Shown here: positions 23,874 to 32,570 of the stretch, piece by piece
Layout of the letters: the number at the start of each line of letters is the position of its first letter
How positions within the stretch are numbered: position 1 is the first letter of the stretch
From: Arthrobacter sp. 135MFCol5.1
Lineage (GTDB): Bacteria; Actinomycetota; Actinomycetes; Actinomycetales; Micrococcaceae
Length of the DNA: 59,730 bases
Direction of reading: 5' to 3'
NCBI RefSeq assembly: GCF_000374865.1
Contig: NZ_KB895469.1
Location: 1-59,730, forward strand
Made by a program: the position numbers and the translations under genes
The notes under the pieces: generated by a model
Databases searched by the model: none
What the model was told of the DNA's origin: nothing
Seen by the model: only the letters and a program-made list of their open reading frames with translations

Positions 23874-25927
23874 TATGAGTTGACCTTTCCGAAAAGCTCC
23901 AGGACTTCATCCTCGGACGTGGCAGCCTCGAGCCGGGCCACCTGCTCCTTGTTCGTGAAGACCTTGGCGATGGAGGACAGGATGTGCAGGTGTTCGTTGT
24001 TGATGCCTGCGACACCCACCACAAACTTCACTTCCTTGCCGTTCCAGTCGATGCCTTCGGGGTAGCGGATCACGGACACCGCGGACTTGCGGATGTGGTC
24101 CTTGGCGGCGTTGGTGCCGTGCGGGATGGCCAGGAAGCTGCCCATGTAGGTGGACACCGATTCCTCGCGCTCGTGCATGGCGGCGATGTAGCCCTCATCC
24201 ACGGCACCCCGGGCCAGCAGGAGCCTGCCGGCTTCGTCAATGGCAGCGTCGCGGGTGGTGGCCGAACCCGTCAGGACCACGCTCTCCCGTGCCAGGATCT
24301 CGGAGGTCCCGGCCGTGGAAGCGGCGGTTCCTGCCGCGGCAGCGGGCGCAGCGTCCACCGGGGCTTCGGCGGCGTGCGCACCGTGGGTGGCGCCGGCGTC
24401 GGCCGAGCCTTCGCGCTCGGTGTTGCTCTCGCGGACCAGTTCAACAATCTCGTCATACCGCGGGCTGCTCATGAAGTTGTCCACGGAGTAGTGCACGGCG
24501 CTGGACGTCGCGGGCTTGGCACGCTCGGTGAGGTCCTGGTGGGTGACCACGACGTCGTAGCTGTCGGTGAGGTTGGCGATCGAGGCGTTGGTGACCTTGA
24601 CGTCGGGGAACCCGGCGGCCTTGATCTTGTTCCGCAGCACCGAGGCTCCCATGGCGCTGGAGCCCATGCCGGCGTCGCAGGCGAACACCACGTTGCGCAC
24701 CGGGCCGGCCAGGACGCCTACCCCACCGCGGCCGGCGGCCGCACCCGCGGCAGTTCCGACGCCGGCGCCGGTGAGGGTTGAGGCAACCGAGCTCTTCTTG
24801 CCCTTCATCTCTTCCATGCGGGCGGTGGCGTCGCCGAGGTCCGCCTCATCGCTGTGCTTGGTGGTCCGCAGGATGACCGAGGACACCAGGAAGGAAACTG
24901 CCGCCGCGAGGACCACGGACAGGATCACACCGAAGTAGCTGTCGCGGGAGGTCTGGGCCAGCACGGCGAAGATGGAGCCCGGGGCGGCCGGTGCCACCAG
25001 GCCGGAGTTGGTGACGGCGAGGGTGGCGATGCCGGTCATGCCGCCGGCGATGGCGCCGAGGATCAGCAGCGGGCGCATCAGGACGTACGGGAAGTAGATC
25101 TCGTGGATGCCGCCGAAGAACTGGATGATGGCTGCGCCGGGGGCCGACGCCTTGGCTGCGCCGCGGCCGAAGAACGTGTACGCGAGCAGGATACCCAAGC
25201 CGGGGCCGGGGTTGGCTTCGAGCAGGAACAGGATGGACTTGCCCTGGTCCAGCGACTGCTGGACGCCCAGGGGGGTGAGCACGCCGTGGTTGATGGCGTT
25301 GTTCAGGAACAGGACCTTGGCCGGCTCGATGAAAATGCTGGTCAGCGGCAGGAGGCCGTTGTGGACCAGGAACTGCACGAAGTTGCCCGCAGCAGTACTG
25401 AACGCAGTGACCAGGGGCGATATGCCGTAGAAGCCCAGCAGGGCCAGCAAGGCACCCCAAATGCCGGCGGAGAAGTTGTTGACCAGCATCTCGAAGCCGG
25501 GGCGGATCTTGCCTTCCCACAGCATGTCGATCTTCTTCATGGTCCAGCCGCCCAGCGGGCCCATGATCATGGCGCCGATGAACATGGGGATGCCGGCACC
25601 GACGATCACACCCATGGTGCCGATGGCACCCACCACGCCGCCGCGGACGTCGTAGACCATCTTGCCGCCGGTGTAGCCGATCAGCAGGGGCAGCAGGTAG
25701 GTGATCATGGGGCCAACGAGGCCGATGTTGGGCTTCCCGTCGGTCTCGCCGAATCCACCCAGCTGCGGCACCGGCAGCCAGCCCTTCTCAATGAAGAGGG
25801 CGGTGATGATGCCCCAGGCGATGAACGCCCCGATGTTGGGCATGATCATGCCGGACAGGAATGTCCCGAACTTTTGGACGTGCACGCGCGCGCTGGTGCG
25901 GGGTTTTGCAACTGTCTCTGTTGCCAT
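23873..25927 (-). CDS. mtlA: PTS mannitol transporter, fused IICBA
   Basis: 684 aa carrying all three mannitol-specific domains: membrane IIC (about 1-350), IIB around phospho-Cys417 in FACDAGMGSS, an Ala/Pro-rich linker (about 505-545), and IIA with phospho-His603 in FLAIPHGTNAAKD. It imports and phosphorylates mannitol using phosphate from HPr. Fusion of all three is the E. coli-type arrangement. GGAAAT lies before the ATG. The TetR gene upstream on the same strand (88-bp gap) may be cotranscribed or drive regulation. Confidence 0.95.
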   Translation of the reverse strand: MATETVAKPRTSARVHVQKFGTFLSGMIMPNIGAFIAWGIITALFIEKGWLPVPQLGGFGETDGKPNIGLVGPMITYLLPLLIGYTGGKMVYDVRGGVVGAIGTMGVIVGAGIPMFIGAMIMGPLGGWTMKKIDMLWEGKIRPGFEMLVNNFSAGIWGALLALLGFYGISPLVTAFSTAAGNFVQFLVHNGLLPLTSIFIEPAKVLFLNNAINHGVLTPLGVQQSLDQGKSILFLLEANPGPGLGILLAYTFFGRGAAKASAPGAAIIQFFGGIHEIYFPYVLMRPLLILGAIAGGMTGIATLAVTNSGLVAPAAPGSIFAVLAQTSRDSYFGVILSVVLAAAVSFLVSSVILRTTKHSDEADLGDATARMEEMKGKKSSVASTLTGAGVGTAAGAAAGRGGVGVLAGPVRNVVFACDAGMGSSAMGASVLRNKIKAAGFPDVKVTNASIANLTDSYDVVVTHQDLTERAKPATSSAVHYSVDNFMSSPRYDEIVELVRESNTEREGSADAGATHGAHAAEAPVDAAPAAAAGTAASTAGTSEILARESVVLTGSATTRDAAIDEAGRLLLARGAVDEGYIAAMHEREESVSTYMGSFLAIPHGTNAAKDHIRKSAVSVIRYPEGIDWNGKEVKFVVGVAGINNEHLHILSSIAKVFTNKEQVARLEAATSEDEVLELFGKVNS

Positions 25928-26015
25928 GTGATTTCCTAACCGTCATTCCTGCTGCTCCGCAGGATGGTCCGAATGATTACGACGACGTAGTGCTGGGTAA
26001 TGCGCTGATTGGGGC

Positions 26016-26744
26016 TTAGCCGGCGGTGCTGGTGGAGATCCGGTGCAGCCATTCGAGGAAAAGCTTGAGTTCCGAGCTGGAAAGCTGGTCAGAGTGCGAG
26101 GCCTGAAGTGCGGCGTTCAGGGCGATCGCTGCCACCACCACCGAGGATTTTCCGGTGCTGCCCGCGGCCGGGCCGCTGGCGGGATCGGCGGACACCGCGA
26201 AGATCATGGCGTCCCGGGTCATGGTGGACAATTCGAGGTTCCTCTCGGCGGCAGACTCCGCAATCAGCATCAACGTCACGCCCACGTTGGCCGCCAGGAT
26301 GGACCTGGCCGCTTCCCTGGGCTGGACGTTCAGCTGGCCCGCCGCCGCTGCCTTGTTCAGCATCTCCTCCATCAGCGACTCGGCGTCCGCCACGATGGCG
26401 GGCCGGCTCTCCGGGCGGATGTTGCCAAACATCACCAGGTACAGCTCGGGCTGGTTCAGGCCGAACTGGACGTGGTTGTCCCACATTCTCCGGATGTCCT
26501 CAAGCGGCTGTCCGGAAGGGGCAAAATCCCTTTCGCCCGCGACATATTCCTCAAACCCTGCGGCGACGACGGCGTCGAACAGTCCTTCCTTGTCACCGAA
26601 GTGGTGGTACAGCGTGGGCGCCGAAACGCCCGCCAGCTGGGTGATCTGGCGGGTGGACACCGGCGCTCCCGCGGAATTTGCCAGCAACTCCGCGGCTGCG
26701 CGGAGCAGCCGCATTTTGGGGGGAAGCTGGCCATCCAAACTCAT
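26016..26744 (-). CDS. TetR family regulator of the mannitol PTS/EI region
   Basis: 242 aa. HTH STRQITQLAGVSAPTLYHHFGDKEGLFDAVV split over about 27-57, followed by an all-helical ligand domain. It sits between mtlAD (same strand) and ptsI (divergent), and a TATAGC-GTT-GCTATA dyad lies 19 bp upstream of its ATG and over the ptsI -35, so control of PTS genes and itself is likely. TAGGGT seven bases before the ATG suggests a leaderless mRNA. Confidence 0.83.
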   Translation of the reverse strand: MSLDGQLPPKMRLLRAAAELLANSAGAPVSTRQITQLAGVSAPTLYHHFGDKEGLFDAVVAAGFEEYVAGERDFAPSGQPLEDIRRMWDNHVQFGLNQPELYLVMFGNIRPESRPAIVADAESLMEEMLNKAAAAGQLNVQPREAARSILAANVGVTLMLIAESAAERNLELSTMTRDAMIFAVSADPASGPAAGSTGKSSVVVAAIALNAALQASHSDQLSSSELKLFLEWLHRISTSTAG

Positions 26745-26751
26745 AACCGCT

Positions 26752-26757
26752 ACCCTA
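26752..26757 (-). promoter_or_regulatory. Putative -10 box of the mtl tetR gene
   Basis: TAGGGT seven bases before the ATG; the TetR dyad lies just upstream. Confidence 0.45.
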
Positions 26758-26762
26758 GCACC

Positions 26763-26777
26763 TATAGCGTTGCTATA
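26763..26777. promoter_or_regulatory. TetR operator candidate
   Basis: TATAGC-GTT-GCTATA perfect dyad overlapping the ptsI -35 and upstream of tetR. Confidence 0.6.
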
Positions 26778-26797
26778 TGAACTGAATCACATACAAT
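26770..26797 (+). promoter_or_regulatory. ptsI promoter
   Basis: TTGCTA (26770-26775), 16-bp spacer, TACAAT (26792-26797). The predicted leader to the GTG is about 100 nt. Confidence 0.6.
26776..26791. promoter_or_regulatory. CRP/GlxR-like box in the ptsI promoter spacer
   Basis: TATGA-ACTGAA-TCACA matches TGTGA-N6-TCACA at nine of ten defined positions and exactly fills the -35/-10 spacer. Confidence 0.5.
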
Positions 26798-26905
26798 TTT
26801 TTCAGGCACGTTTCCTGCCCTGGACGTAGCAGTCCACCGGGCAGCCCCGGCACGGCGCCGGAGACCTTGGCGGGCCTGTCTACCGGCAGAGAATGAGGAC
26901 CTTCA

Positions 26906-28591
26906 GTGCAGAACTTCCCAGGAGTAGGCGTCAGTCCGGGCCGCGTCATCGGCACCATCCGCCAGATGCCCAAACCAATCAGCGAGCCGCCCGCAGGCGA
27001 GCAGCTGGCGGCCGGCACCACTGCCGAGGAAGCGACTGCAGCACTGAAGGCCGCGGCCCAGGCCGTGCACGACGAATTGAAGGACCGGGCCACCCATGCC
27101 GTGGGTGACGGCAAGGCCGTCCTGGAAGCCACTGCGTTGATGGCCAAGGACACCATGCTCATCAAGGGCGCGGCCAAGCTTGTGGCGCGCGGGACCTCCG
27201 CTGAACGCGCCATCTGGGAATCCGGCTCCTCGGTTTCCGAGATGCTGCACAACCTGGGCGGCTACATGGCCGAACGCGCCACCGACGTCCTGGACGTCCG
27301 TGCCCGGATCGTCGCGGAGCTCCGCGGGGTTCCCGCCCCCGGCATCCCCGCCTCCAACACCCCATTCGTCCTGGTGGCCGAGGACCTGGCGCCGGCCGAC
27401 ACCGCCACGCTGGACCCCAACAAGGTCCTGGCGCTGGTCACCGCTGGAGGTGGCCCGCAGTCCCACACGGCCATCATCGCCCGGTCCCTGGGCCTGCCGG
27501 CAGTCGTTGCCGCCGTCGGCGTTGACGAACTCGCGGACGGCACCGAAGTGTACGTCGACGGCGCCGCCGGCAACATCACCTCGGAACCGGACGAGACCCT
27601 CCGGGCGACAGCCGAGGCCTGGGCTGCCACGGCGTCGCTGCTGGCAGAATTCAACGGCACGGGCACGACGGCGGACGGCCACGAGGTGCCGCTGCTCGCC
27701 AACGTGGGCGGCGGCAAGGACGCCGAGGCTGCTGCGAAGCTCGGAGCCCAGGGTGTGGGCTTGTTCCGCACCGAGTTCTGTTTCCTGGAACGCGACACAG
27801 AACCCAGCGTCGAAGAGCAGGCCGCTGCCTATAAGAGCGTCTTCGACGCGTTCCCCGGCAAGAAAGTGGTCCTGCGCACGCTGGACGCCGGCGCCGACAA
27901 GCCCCTGCCCTTCCTGACCGACTCCACGGAACCCAACCCGGCCCTGGGGGTCCGCGGTTACCGCACCGACTTCACCACTCCCGGCGTCCTGGACCGGCAG
28001 CTGGAAGCCATCGCACTGGCCCAGCAGCAGTCCGAGGCCGACGTCTGGGTCATGGCCCCCATGATCTCCACCGCCGAGGAAGCCGCGCGCTTCGCCTCCA
28101 TGTGCGCGGACGCCGGCATCAAGACCCCTGGCGTCATGGTGGAGGTCCCCTCCGCCGCCCTCACCGCCGAAGCGATCCTCCGCGAAGTGGGCTTCGCCAG
28201 CCTGGGCACCAACGACCTCACCCAGTACGCCATGGCCGCCGACCGCCAGCTCGGCCCCCTGGCCAACCTGAACACCCCGTGGCAGCCCGCGGTCCTGCGC
28301 CTCGTCGGGCTCACGGTTGAAGGGTCCAGGGCCGAAGGCCACAACAAGCCCGTGGGTGTCTGCGGTGAGGCTGCCGCGGACCCCGCCCTCGCCGTCGTCC
28401 TCACCGGGCTTGGCGTGACCACCCTGTCCATGACGGCCCGCTCGCTCGCCGCGGTGGCCGCCGTGCTGAAGACGGTGACGCTCTCCGAGGCCCAGGAACT
28501 GGCAAGACTTGCCCTCTCCGCGCCGAGCGCCACGGAAGCCCGCGCATGGGTCCGGGAGAAACTGCCGGTCCTGGAGGAACTGGGGCTCTGA
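26906..28591 (+). CDS. ptsI: PTS phosphoenolpyruvate-protein phosphotransferase (enzyme I)
   Basis: 561 aa, the general PTS kinase that moves phosphate from PEP to HPr. Phospho-His187 lies in GGGPQSHTAIIARS; the PEP-binding C-terminal half shows LFRTEFCFL, GVRGYRTDF and the C-terminal GVCGEAAADP with the active Cys. GTG start with GAGGAC upstream. It is divergent from the mannitol regulator and thus supplies MtlA. No HPr gene is seen nearby. Confidence 0.95.
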   Translation: MQNFPGVGVSPGRVIGTIRQMPKPISEPPAGEQLAAGTTAEEATAALKAAAQAVHDELKDRATHAVGDGKAVLEATALMAKDTMLIKGAAKLVARGTSAERAIWESGSSVSEMLHNLGGYMAERATDVLDVRARIVAELRGVPAPGIPASNTPFVLVAEDLAPADTATLDPNKVLALVTAGGGPQSHTAIIARSLGLPAVVAAVGVDELADGTEVYVDGAAGNITSEPDETLRATAEAWAATASLLAEFNGTGTTADGHEVPLLANVGGGKDAEAAAKLGAQGVGLFRTEFCFLERDTEPSVEEQAAAYKSVFDAFPGKKVVLRTLDAGADKPLPFLTDSTEPNPALGVRGYRTDFTTPGVLDRQLEAIALAQQQSEADVWVMAPMISTAEEAARFASMCADAGIKTPGVMVEVPSAALTAEAILREVGFASLGTNDLTQYAMAADRQLGPLANLNTPWQPAVLRLVGLTVEGSRAEGHNKPVGVCGEAAADPALAVVLTGLGVTTLSMTARSLAAVAAVLKTVTLSEAQELARLALSAPSATEARAWVREKLPVLEELGL

Positions 28592-28632
28592 TCCGGAGGA
28601 ACGGCCTCGCCTGCCGGCAGCCGGACGCGGGA

Positions 28633-28638
28633 TAGGCT
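28633..28638 (+). promoter_or_regulatory. Putative -10 box of the HTH/antitoxin-like gene
   Basis: TAGGCT six bases before the ATG at 28645, with no ribosome site: leaderless layout. A CTGCCG (28611-28616) is a weak -35. Confidence 0.4.
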
Positions 28639-28644
28639 ACGTCC

Positions 28645-29067
28645 ATGGCATTGATAGCCCCCCGCGTTACGGCCGGCCTGCCCGCAGGCGAGGCCGGCAG
28701 CCTTGCGCGCGCCCTGGAGGACAGCAACGACATCACCGTCTTCGTTGACGGCACCGTCCACCGGCTGCCCGCGCAGGCACGGGACGCCGTCGTGGATCTC
28801 CTGGCACGGCTGGGCCGCGGCGAAACGGTGACTGTGAGCAGCGTGGAGGAAATGCTGACCACCTCCCAGGCCGCGGAACTGGCGGGGATCTCGCACACGT
28901 ACCTGCGCAACATGACCGACCGCGGCGAGATCCCGGTGGAGTACCGCGGCTCGCACCGCAGGATCCGGCAGGCCGACATCCTTGCATGGCTGGAGCACCA
29001 GAAGCTTGAGGACCGGAAGCGCAAGCAGGACAAGGCCGCCGCCGGCCGCGCCGGCGAGGCGGAGTAG
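28645..29067 (+). CDS. Excisionase-family HTH protein, antitoxin-like
   Basis: 140 aa. N-terminal region with VDGTVHRLPAQARDAVVDLL and a short acidic segment, then an excisionase/MerR-type HTH (TTSQAAELAGISHTYLRNM, wing EYRGSHRRIRQADILAWLE, about 72-120) and a Lys/Arg/Ala tail. This architecture is that of antitoxins normally followed by a PIN-domain RNase toxin. Here the next gene is an alpha/beta hydrolase whose GTG overlaps this stop by one base (TAGTG). No PIN signature occurs nearby. Confidence 0.8.
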   Translation: MALIAPRVTAGLPAGEAGSLARALEDSNDITVFVDGTVHRLPAQARDAVVDLLARLGRGETVTVSSVEEMLTTSQAAELAGISHTYLRNMTDRGEIPVEYRGSHRRIRQADILAWLEHQKLEDRKRKQDKAAAGRAGEAE

Positions 29068-29882
29068 TGCGGTTTCCCCGTGGCCTGCGCCGGAAAGACG
29101 CCGGGCTGCGCTCTACGGAGGTGGCCGCCAATGGTTTGACGGGGAGGTTGTTCTGGGCTGACGGTACGCCCGCACCCGGACAGGACGCTGCAGGCAACCC
29201 GGCCGGACCGGCCTATGTCCTCATTCACGGCATCGGCGTCTCCCACCGCTACCTTCGCCGTTTGCACGGCGAACTGGCCGGCGCCCCCACCTACTCCTTT
29301 GACCTGCCGGGTTTCGCCGGCACCCCCCGGCCCGGCAGGCAGCTCTCCGCGGCGGACTACGGCGCGTTCATCGCCCAGGCACTGAAGGCAAGCGGCATCG
29401 ACTCCTACATCCTCGTCGGACACTCGATGGGCGTGCAGTTCACCATCGAGGCCGCGCTCTACGCACCCGAACGGGCACGCCGGCTGGTCCTGATGGGACC
29501 CGTAGTGGATTCCCGGCACCGGAGCGTCCTGCGGCAGGGAGTGGCCCTCTTCCTGGACGCGCTGCTCCGGGAAAGTGCCTCGTCCAACTGGATTGTGGTC
29601 ACCGACTACTTCCGCTGCGGGCCGCGCTGGTATCTCACTGAAGTGCCGGTGATGATGGGTTACCCCACGGAGCGGCGGCTGGCCGGCATCAATGTGCCCG
29701 TCCTGGTCCTGCGCGGCAGCCATGACCAGGTGGCCGGGCCGGAGTGGTGCATCCGGCTCGCCCAGGCCGTGCCGCAGGGAAGTTTCGTGGAAATACCGCA
29801 GGCAGGCCACGTGGTCCAACATGTGCGCCCGCGGCAGGTTGCGGAGGCCATCCGGTCCTTCGTCGGGGCGCCCTCCCGCTAA
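29067..29882 (+). CDS. Alpha/beta-fold hydrolase
   Basis: 271 aa. Oxyanion region VLIHGIG (51-57), nucleophile Ser120 in LVGHSMG, acid in RGSHDQVAG and a C-terminal catalytic His in IPQAGHVVQ. The lid region is short. Substrate unknown. GTG start is coupled to the antitoxin-like gene upstream (1-base overlap), so the pair is an operon. Converges on the pucR gene with a 16-bp gap. Confidence 0.85.
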   Translation: MRFPRGLRRKDAGLRSTEVAANGLTGRLFWADGTPAPGQDAAGNPAGPAYVLIHGIGVSHRYLRRLHGELAGAPTYSFDLPGFAGTPRPGRQLSAADYGAFIAQALKASGIDSYILVGHSMGVQFTIEAALYAPERARRLVLMGPVVDSRHRSVLRQGVALFLDALLRESASSNWIVVTDYFRCGPRWYLTEVPVMMGYPTERRLAGINVPVLVLRGSHDQVAGPEWCIRLAQAVPQGSFVEIPQAGHVVQHVRPRQVAEAIRSFVGAPSR

Positions 29883-29898
29883 CCGGGATTCCCTGGCG

Positions 29899-31119
29899 TC
29901 AGATCCTGGGCCTTGCCGCCCAGCGCCGCATCTTGAGCGCGGCATGCAGTTCCAGCCGCGGCAAGCCCTTCAGCGGGTCCACCCCCAGCAGTTGACGGAT
30001 CCGCCCCAGCCGGTTGTAGATGCTGCTGCGGTGCAAGTGGAGCCGGGTTGCCACGTCCTGGACGGAGCCGTCATTGTCATACAGCAGCTCCAGGACGGGG
30101 ATGAGCTCGCCGTTGCGGTCGTGGTCCTCAAGCATCCGGAAGTACACGGACCCGGAGTCCGCCCACGCACCCACTCCCCCGCCGGCCGACGCGAGCAGCT
30201 GGTAGACGCCGGTGGCGCGGCAGTCCACGAGTTCGCCCAGCTGCGGGTCGACGGCGGCCGCCTGGGCTGCCAGCCGGGACTGCCGGTAGGCCTCTGCGAG
30301 CTGGCGCGTCCTGGCGAACCCCTCGCTGATGCCCAGGATGATCCGGTGGACCGGCCGGCCGGAGCGCTTGGCCAGCTCCAGCTGGTAGTGCACCAGCACC
30401 TGGGCGTGGTTGGCCCTGCCCGTCGATTCGCGGAACAGCACCACCGAATGGGTTTCGGTGCCGGCACTGAAGAGGGCCGCATCCACACCCACCGTTGCCT
30501 GCAGCGCCGTAGAACGGTGGATCAGGGCCGATGCGATGGGATCCGGCCCGCTGGCCCAGCCGTCCGCGTCGAGGATGGTGACCATCTGCCAGGGGCCGCG
30601 GCCCTGGACTTCCTTCCAGCCCGCCACCGCCGCCACCGCGTTGGGTTCACCGGCGCAGGCTGCCAGGAACTCGCGCTCCCGGCCCCGCCGGAATTCTGAT
30701 TCCGCCGTGTTCGAGTCGAGCAGGAGCCCCGAAAGCAGCTCGAGCTCATGGTTGACGCCGGGCAACTGGGTGAGGATCGCCGTCGGGCTTTCCTCTGCCG
30801 AGTCCTGCTGCACCCACAGATAGCCGACGCGGAAGCCCCGGACCATCAGCGGGACGCAGACCCGGCCAAGCATGCCCAGGTCCGGATTGCCCGGAATGAC
30901 CACCGGCCGGACGGCGGTGGCGATCCCGTGGGAGAGCTGCCAGGCGCTGACATCCGCCGGGACCTTCTTGCTCAACAGGAAATTCACCCGGACTCGGTCT
31001 GCGTGGGACTGGTTGGAGCTGTAGGCAAGCAGCAGGCCGTCCAGGTCCTCCAGGGATAGGCCGCGGCCAAGCTTCTGTGCCACCTGTTCGACGAGTTGCT
31101 CCACACCCTGCTGCTGCAT
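29899..31119 (-). CDS. PucR family transcriptional regulator, likely controls ald
   Basis: 406 aa. A CdaR GGDEF-like middle region (about 180-300) and a C-terminal PucR HTH, VQDVATRLHLHRSSIYNRL with RIRQLLGVDPLKG, are typical. Such regulators are usually found divergent from alanine dehydrogenase in actinobacteria and activate it with alanine. That arrangement is exactly present here. ATG at 31119 has TAGTGT six bases upstream, fitting a leaderless mRNA. Confidence 0.87.
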   Translation of the reverse strand: MQQQGVEQLVEQVAQKLGRGLSLEDLDGLLLAYSSNQSHADRVRVNFLLSKKVPADVSAWQLSHGIATAVRPVVIPGNPDLGMLGRVCVPLMVRGFRVGYLWVQQDSAEESPTAILTQLPGVNHELELLSGLLLDSNTAESEFRRGREREFLAACAGEPNAVAAVAGWKEVQGRGPWQMVTILDADGWASGPDPIASALIHRSTALQATVGVDAALFSAGTETHSVVLFRESTGRANHAQVLVHYQLELAKRSGRPVHRIILGISEGFARTRQLAEAYRQSRLAAQAAAVDPQLGELVDCRATGVYQLLASAGGGVGAWADSGSVYFRMLEDHDRNGELIPVLELLYDNDGSVQDVATRLHLHRSSIYNRLGRIRQLLGVDPLKGLPRLELHAALKMRRWAARPRI

Positions 31120-31125
31120 GGGCTC

Positions 31126-31131
31126 ACACTA
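31126..31131 (-). promoter_or_regulatory. Putative -10 box of pucR-type gene
   Basis: TAGTGT, gagccc, ATG. Confidence 0.45.
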
Positions 31132-31188
31132 CTGCCTGCGCAGCCGGACCCACGAACCAACACGAGGCGACACCTGACGCTTCAGGAG

Positions 31189-31202
31189 TCGACAGTTGTC
31201 GA
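31189..31202. promoter_or_regulatory. Dyad in the pucR/ald intergenic region
   Basis: TCGACA-GT-TGTCGA, a candidate regulator site between the divergent regulator and ald. Nothing else clear is seen in this 233-bp gap. Confidence 0.4.
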
Positions 31203-31352
31203 GCCTGGCGCGGCAAAAACCCCGGAATCACGCGCCTGCCCCGGCGGGCTTCACACCCGCCCATGTCGCCTGGCTCACAGGCGGATTTATCGTTGAAACA
31301 CGAAAATCCTTCCACTTTCCCGGCCCGCCGGGACCACACCTTGGAGCAGACG

Positions 31353-32471
31353 ATGATCATCGGCGTCCCCAAAGAGATCAAGAACAACGAATTCCGCGTA
31401 GCGATCACCGCTGCCGGCGTCCACGAGTTCCGCACCCACGGCCACACCGTCCTGGTGGAGCGCGGGGCCGGCCTGGGCTCGGGCATCACCGACGAGGAAT
31501 ACGCGATCGCGGGCGCCGAGATCGTCAACGAGGCGGACGACGTCTGGTCCCGCGCCGACATGGTCATGAAGGTCAAGGAACCGGTGAAGGCCGAGTACCA
31601 CCGCTTCCGCAAGGGCCTGATCCTCTTCACCTACCTGCACCTCGCGGCAGAGCCGGAACTGACGCAGGAACTCATCAACTCCGGCGTCACCGCGATCGCC
31701 TACGAGACCGTGCAGGAAGGCCGCACGCTGCCGCTGCTGGCCCCGATGTCCGAGGTGGCCGGACGCCTGTCCGTCCAGGTGGGCGCCACCTCGCTGATGG
31801 CACCCGCCGGCGGCAAGGGCGTGCTGCTGGGCGGCGTCCCGGGCGTCCGCCCCGCCAAGGTGGTTGTCCTGGGCGCCGGCGTGGCCGGAACCAACGCCGC
31901 CGCCATGGCCCTGGGCCTGGGCGCCGACGTGACCATCCTGGACATCAACATCAACCGGCTCCGCGAACTCGACGCCCAGTACCAGGGCCGGCTGAAGACG
32001 GTCGCCTCCAACAAGTACGAGATCGAAAAGTCAGTGGTGGACGCCGACCTCGTGATTGGTTCGGTGCTGATCCCCGGCGCCAAGGCTCCCAAGCTGGTCA
32101 CCAACGACCTCGTGGCCCGGATGAAGCCCGGTTCTGTCCTGGTGGACATCGCCGTGGACCAGGGCGGCTGCTTCGAGGACACGCACCCCACCACGCACCA
32201 GGAACCCACCTACAAGGTGCACAACACCATCTTCTACTGCGTGGCCAACATGCCCGGCGCCGTGCCCAACACCTCCACGTACGCACTGACCAACGTCACC
32301 CTGCGCTACGCCGTGTCCCTGGCCAACCTGGGCGTCAAGGCCGCGTTCGACCGCGACCCCGCACTGGCCGCCGGCCTCAACATCGCCGCCGGCCACGTGG
32401 CACACCACTCGGTGTCCGAGGCGCACAACCTGCCGCTCGTAGCCGACTGGCACGAGCTCGTTTCGGCCTAG
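31353..32471 (+). CDS. ald: Alanine dehydrogenase
   Basis: 372 aa, the standard Ald length: L-alanine + NAD to pyruvate + ammonium + NADH. Starts IGVPKEIKNNEFRVAI; substrate His in TYLHLAAEPELT; NAD-binding GAGVAGTNAAAMALGLGA; C-terminal ANMPGAVPNTSTYALTN. ATG 31353 is preferred over upstream in-frame codons because it begins the conserved N-terminus and has GGAG upstream. Divergent PucR-type gene is the likely activator. Confidence 0.96.
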   Translation: MIIGVPKEIKNNEFRVAITAAGVHEFRTHGHTVLVERGAGLGSGITDEEYAIAGAEIVNEADDVWSRADMVMKVKEPVKAEYHRFRKGLILFTYLHLAAEPELTQELINSGVTAIAYETVQEGRTLPLLAPMSEVAGRLSVQVGATSLMAPAGGKGVLLGGVPGVRPAKVVVLGAGVAGTNAAAMALGLGADVTILDININRLRELDAQYQGRLKTVASNKYEIEKSVVDADLVIGSVLIPGAKAPKLVTNDLVARMKPGSVLVDIAVDQGGCFEDTHPTTHQEPTYKVHNTIFYCVANMPGAVPNTSTYALTNVTLRYAVSLANLGVKAAFDRDPALAAGLNIAAGHVAHHSVSEAHNLPLVADWHELVSA

Positions 32472-32482
32472 GCCCTGTTGCC

Positions 32483-32560
32483 GTCGGAACGGCAGTCATC
32501 CAACGCGTGCTGCTCCTTCGTCGCTTTGACGCACGCTTTCTGGATGGCTGCCGTTCCGAC
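32483..32560. terminator. Large hairpin terminator between ald and the oxidoreductase
   Basis: 20-bp outer stem (32483-32502 with 32541-32560, one mismatch); the loop contains a smaller GCGTGC/GCACGC stem. Serves two convergent genes. Confidence 0.75.
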
Positions 32561-32570
32561 GTTAAGGCAC

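Noticed and set aside
31264..31279. CRP-type box upstream of ald (TGTCG-N6-TCACA)
   Set aside because: Only 8 of 10 defined positions match and the left arm is poor; not distinguishable from chance.
31077..31352. N-terminal extension of alanine dehydrogenase
   Set aside because: The open frame continues upstream, but conserved Ald sequence begins at the ATG at 31353 with a ribosome site, and the region holds the divergent regulatory DNA.
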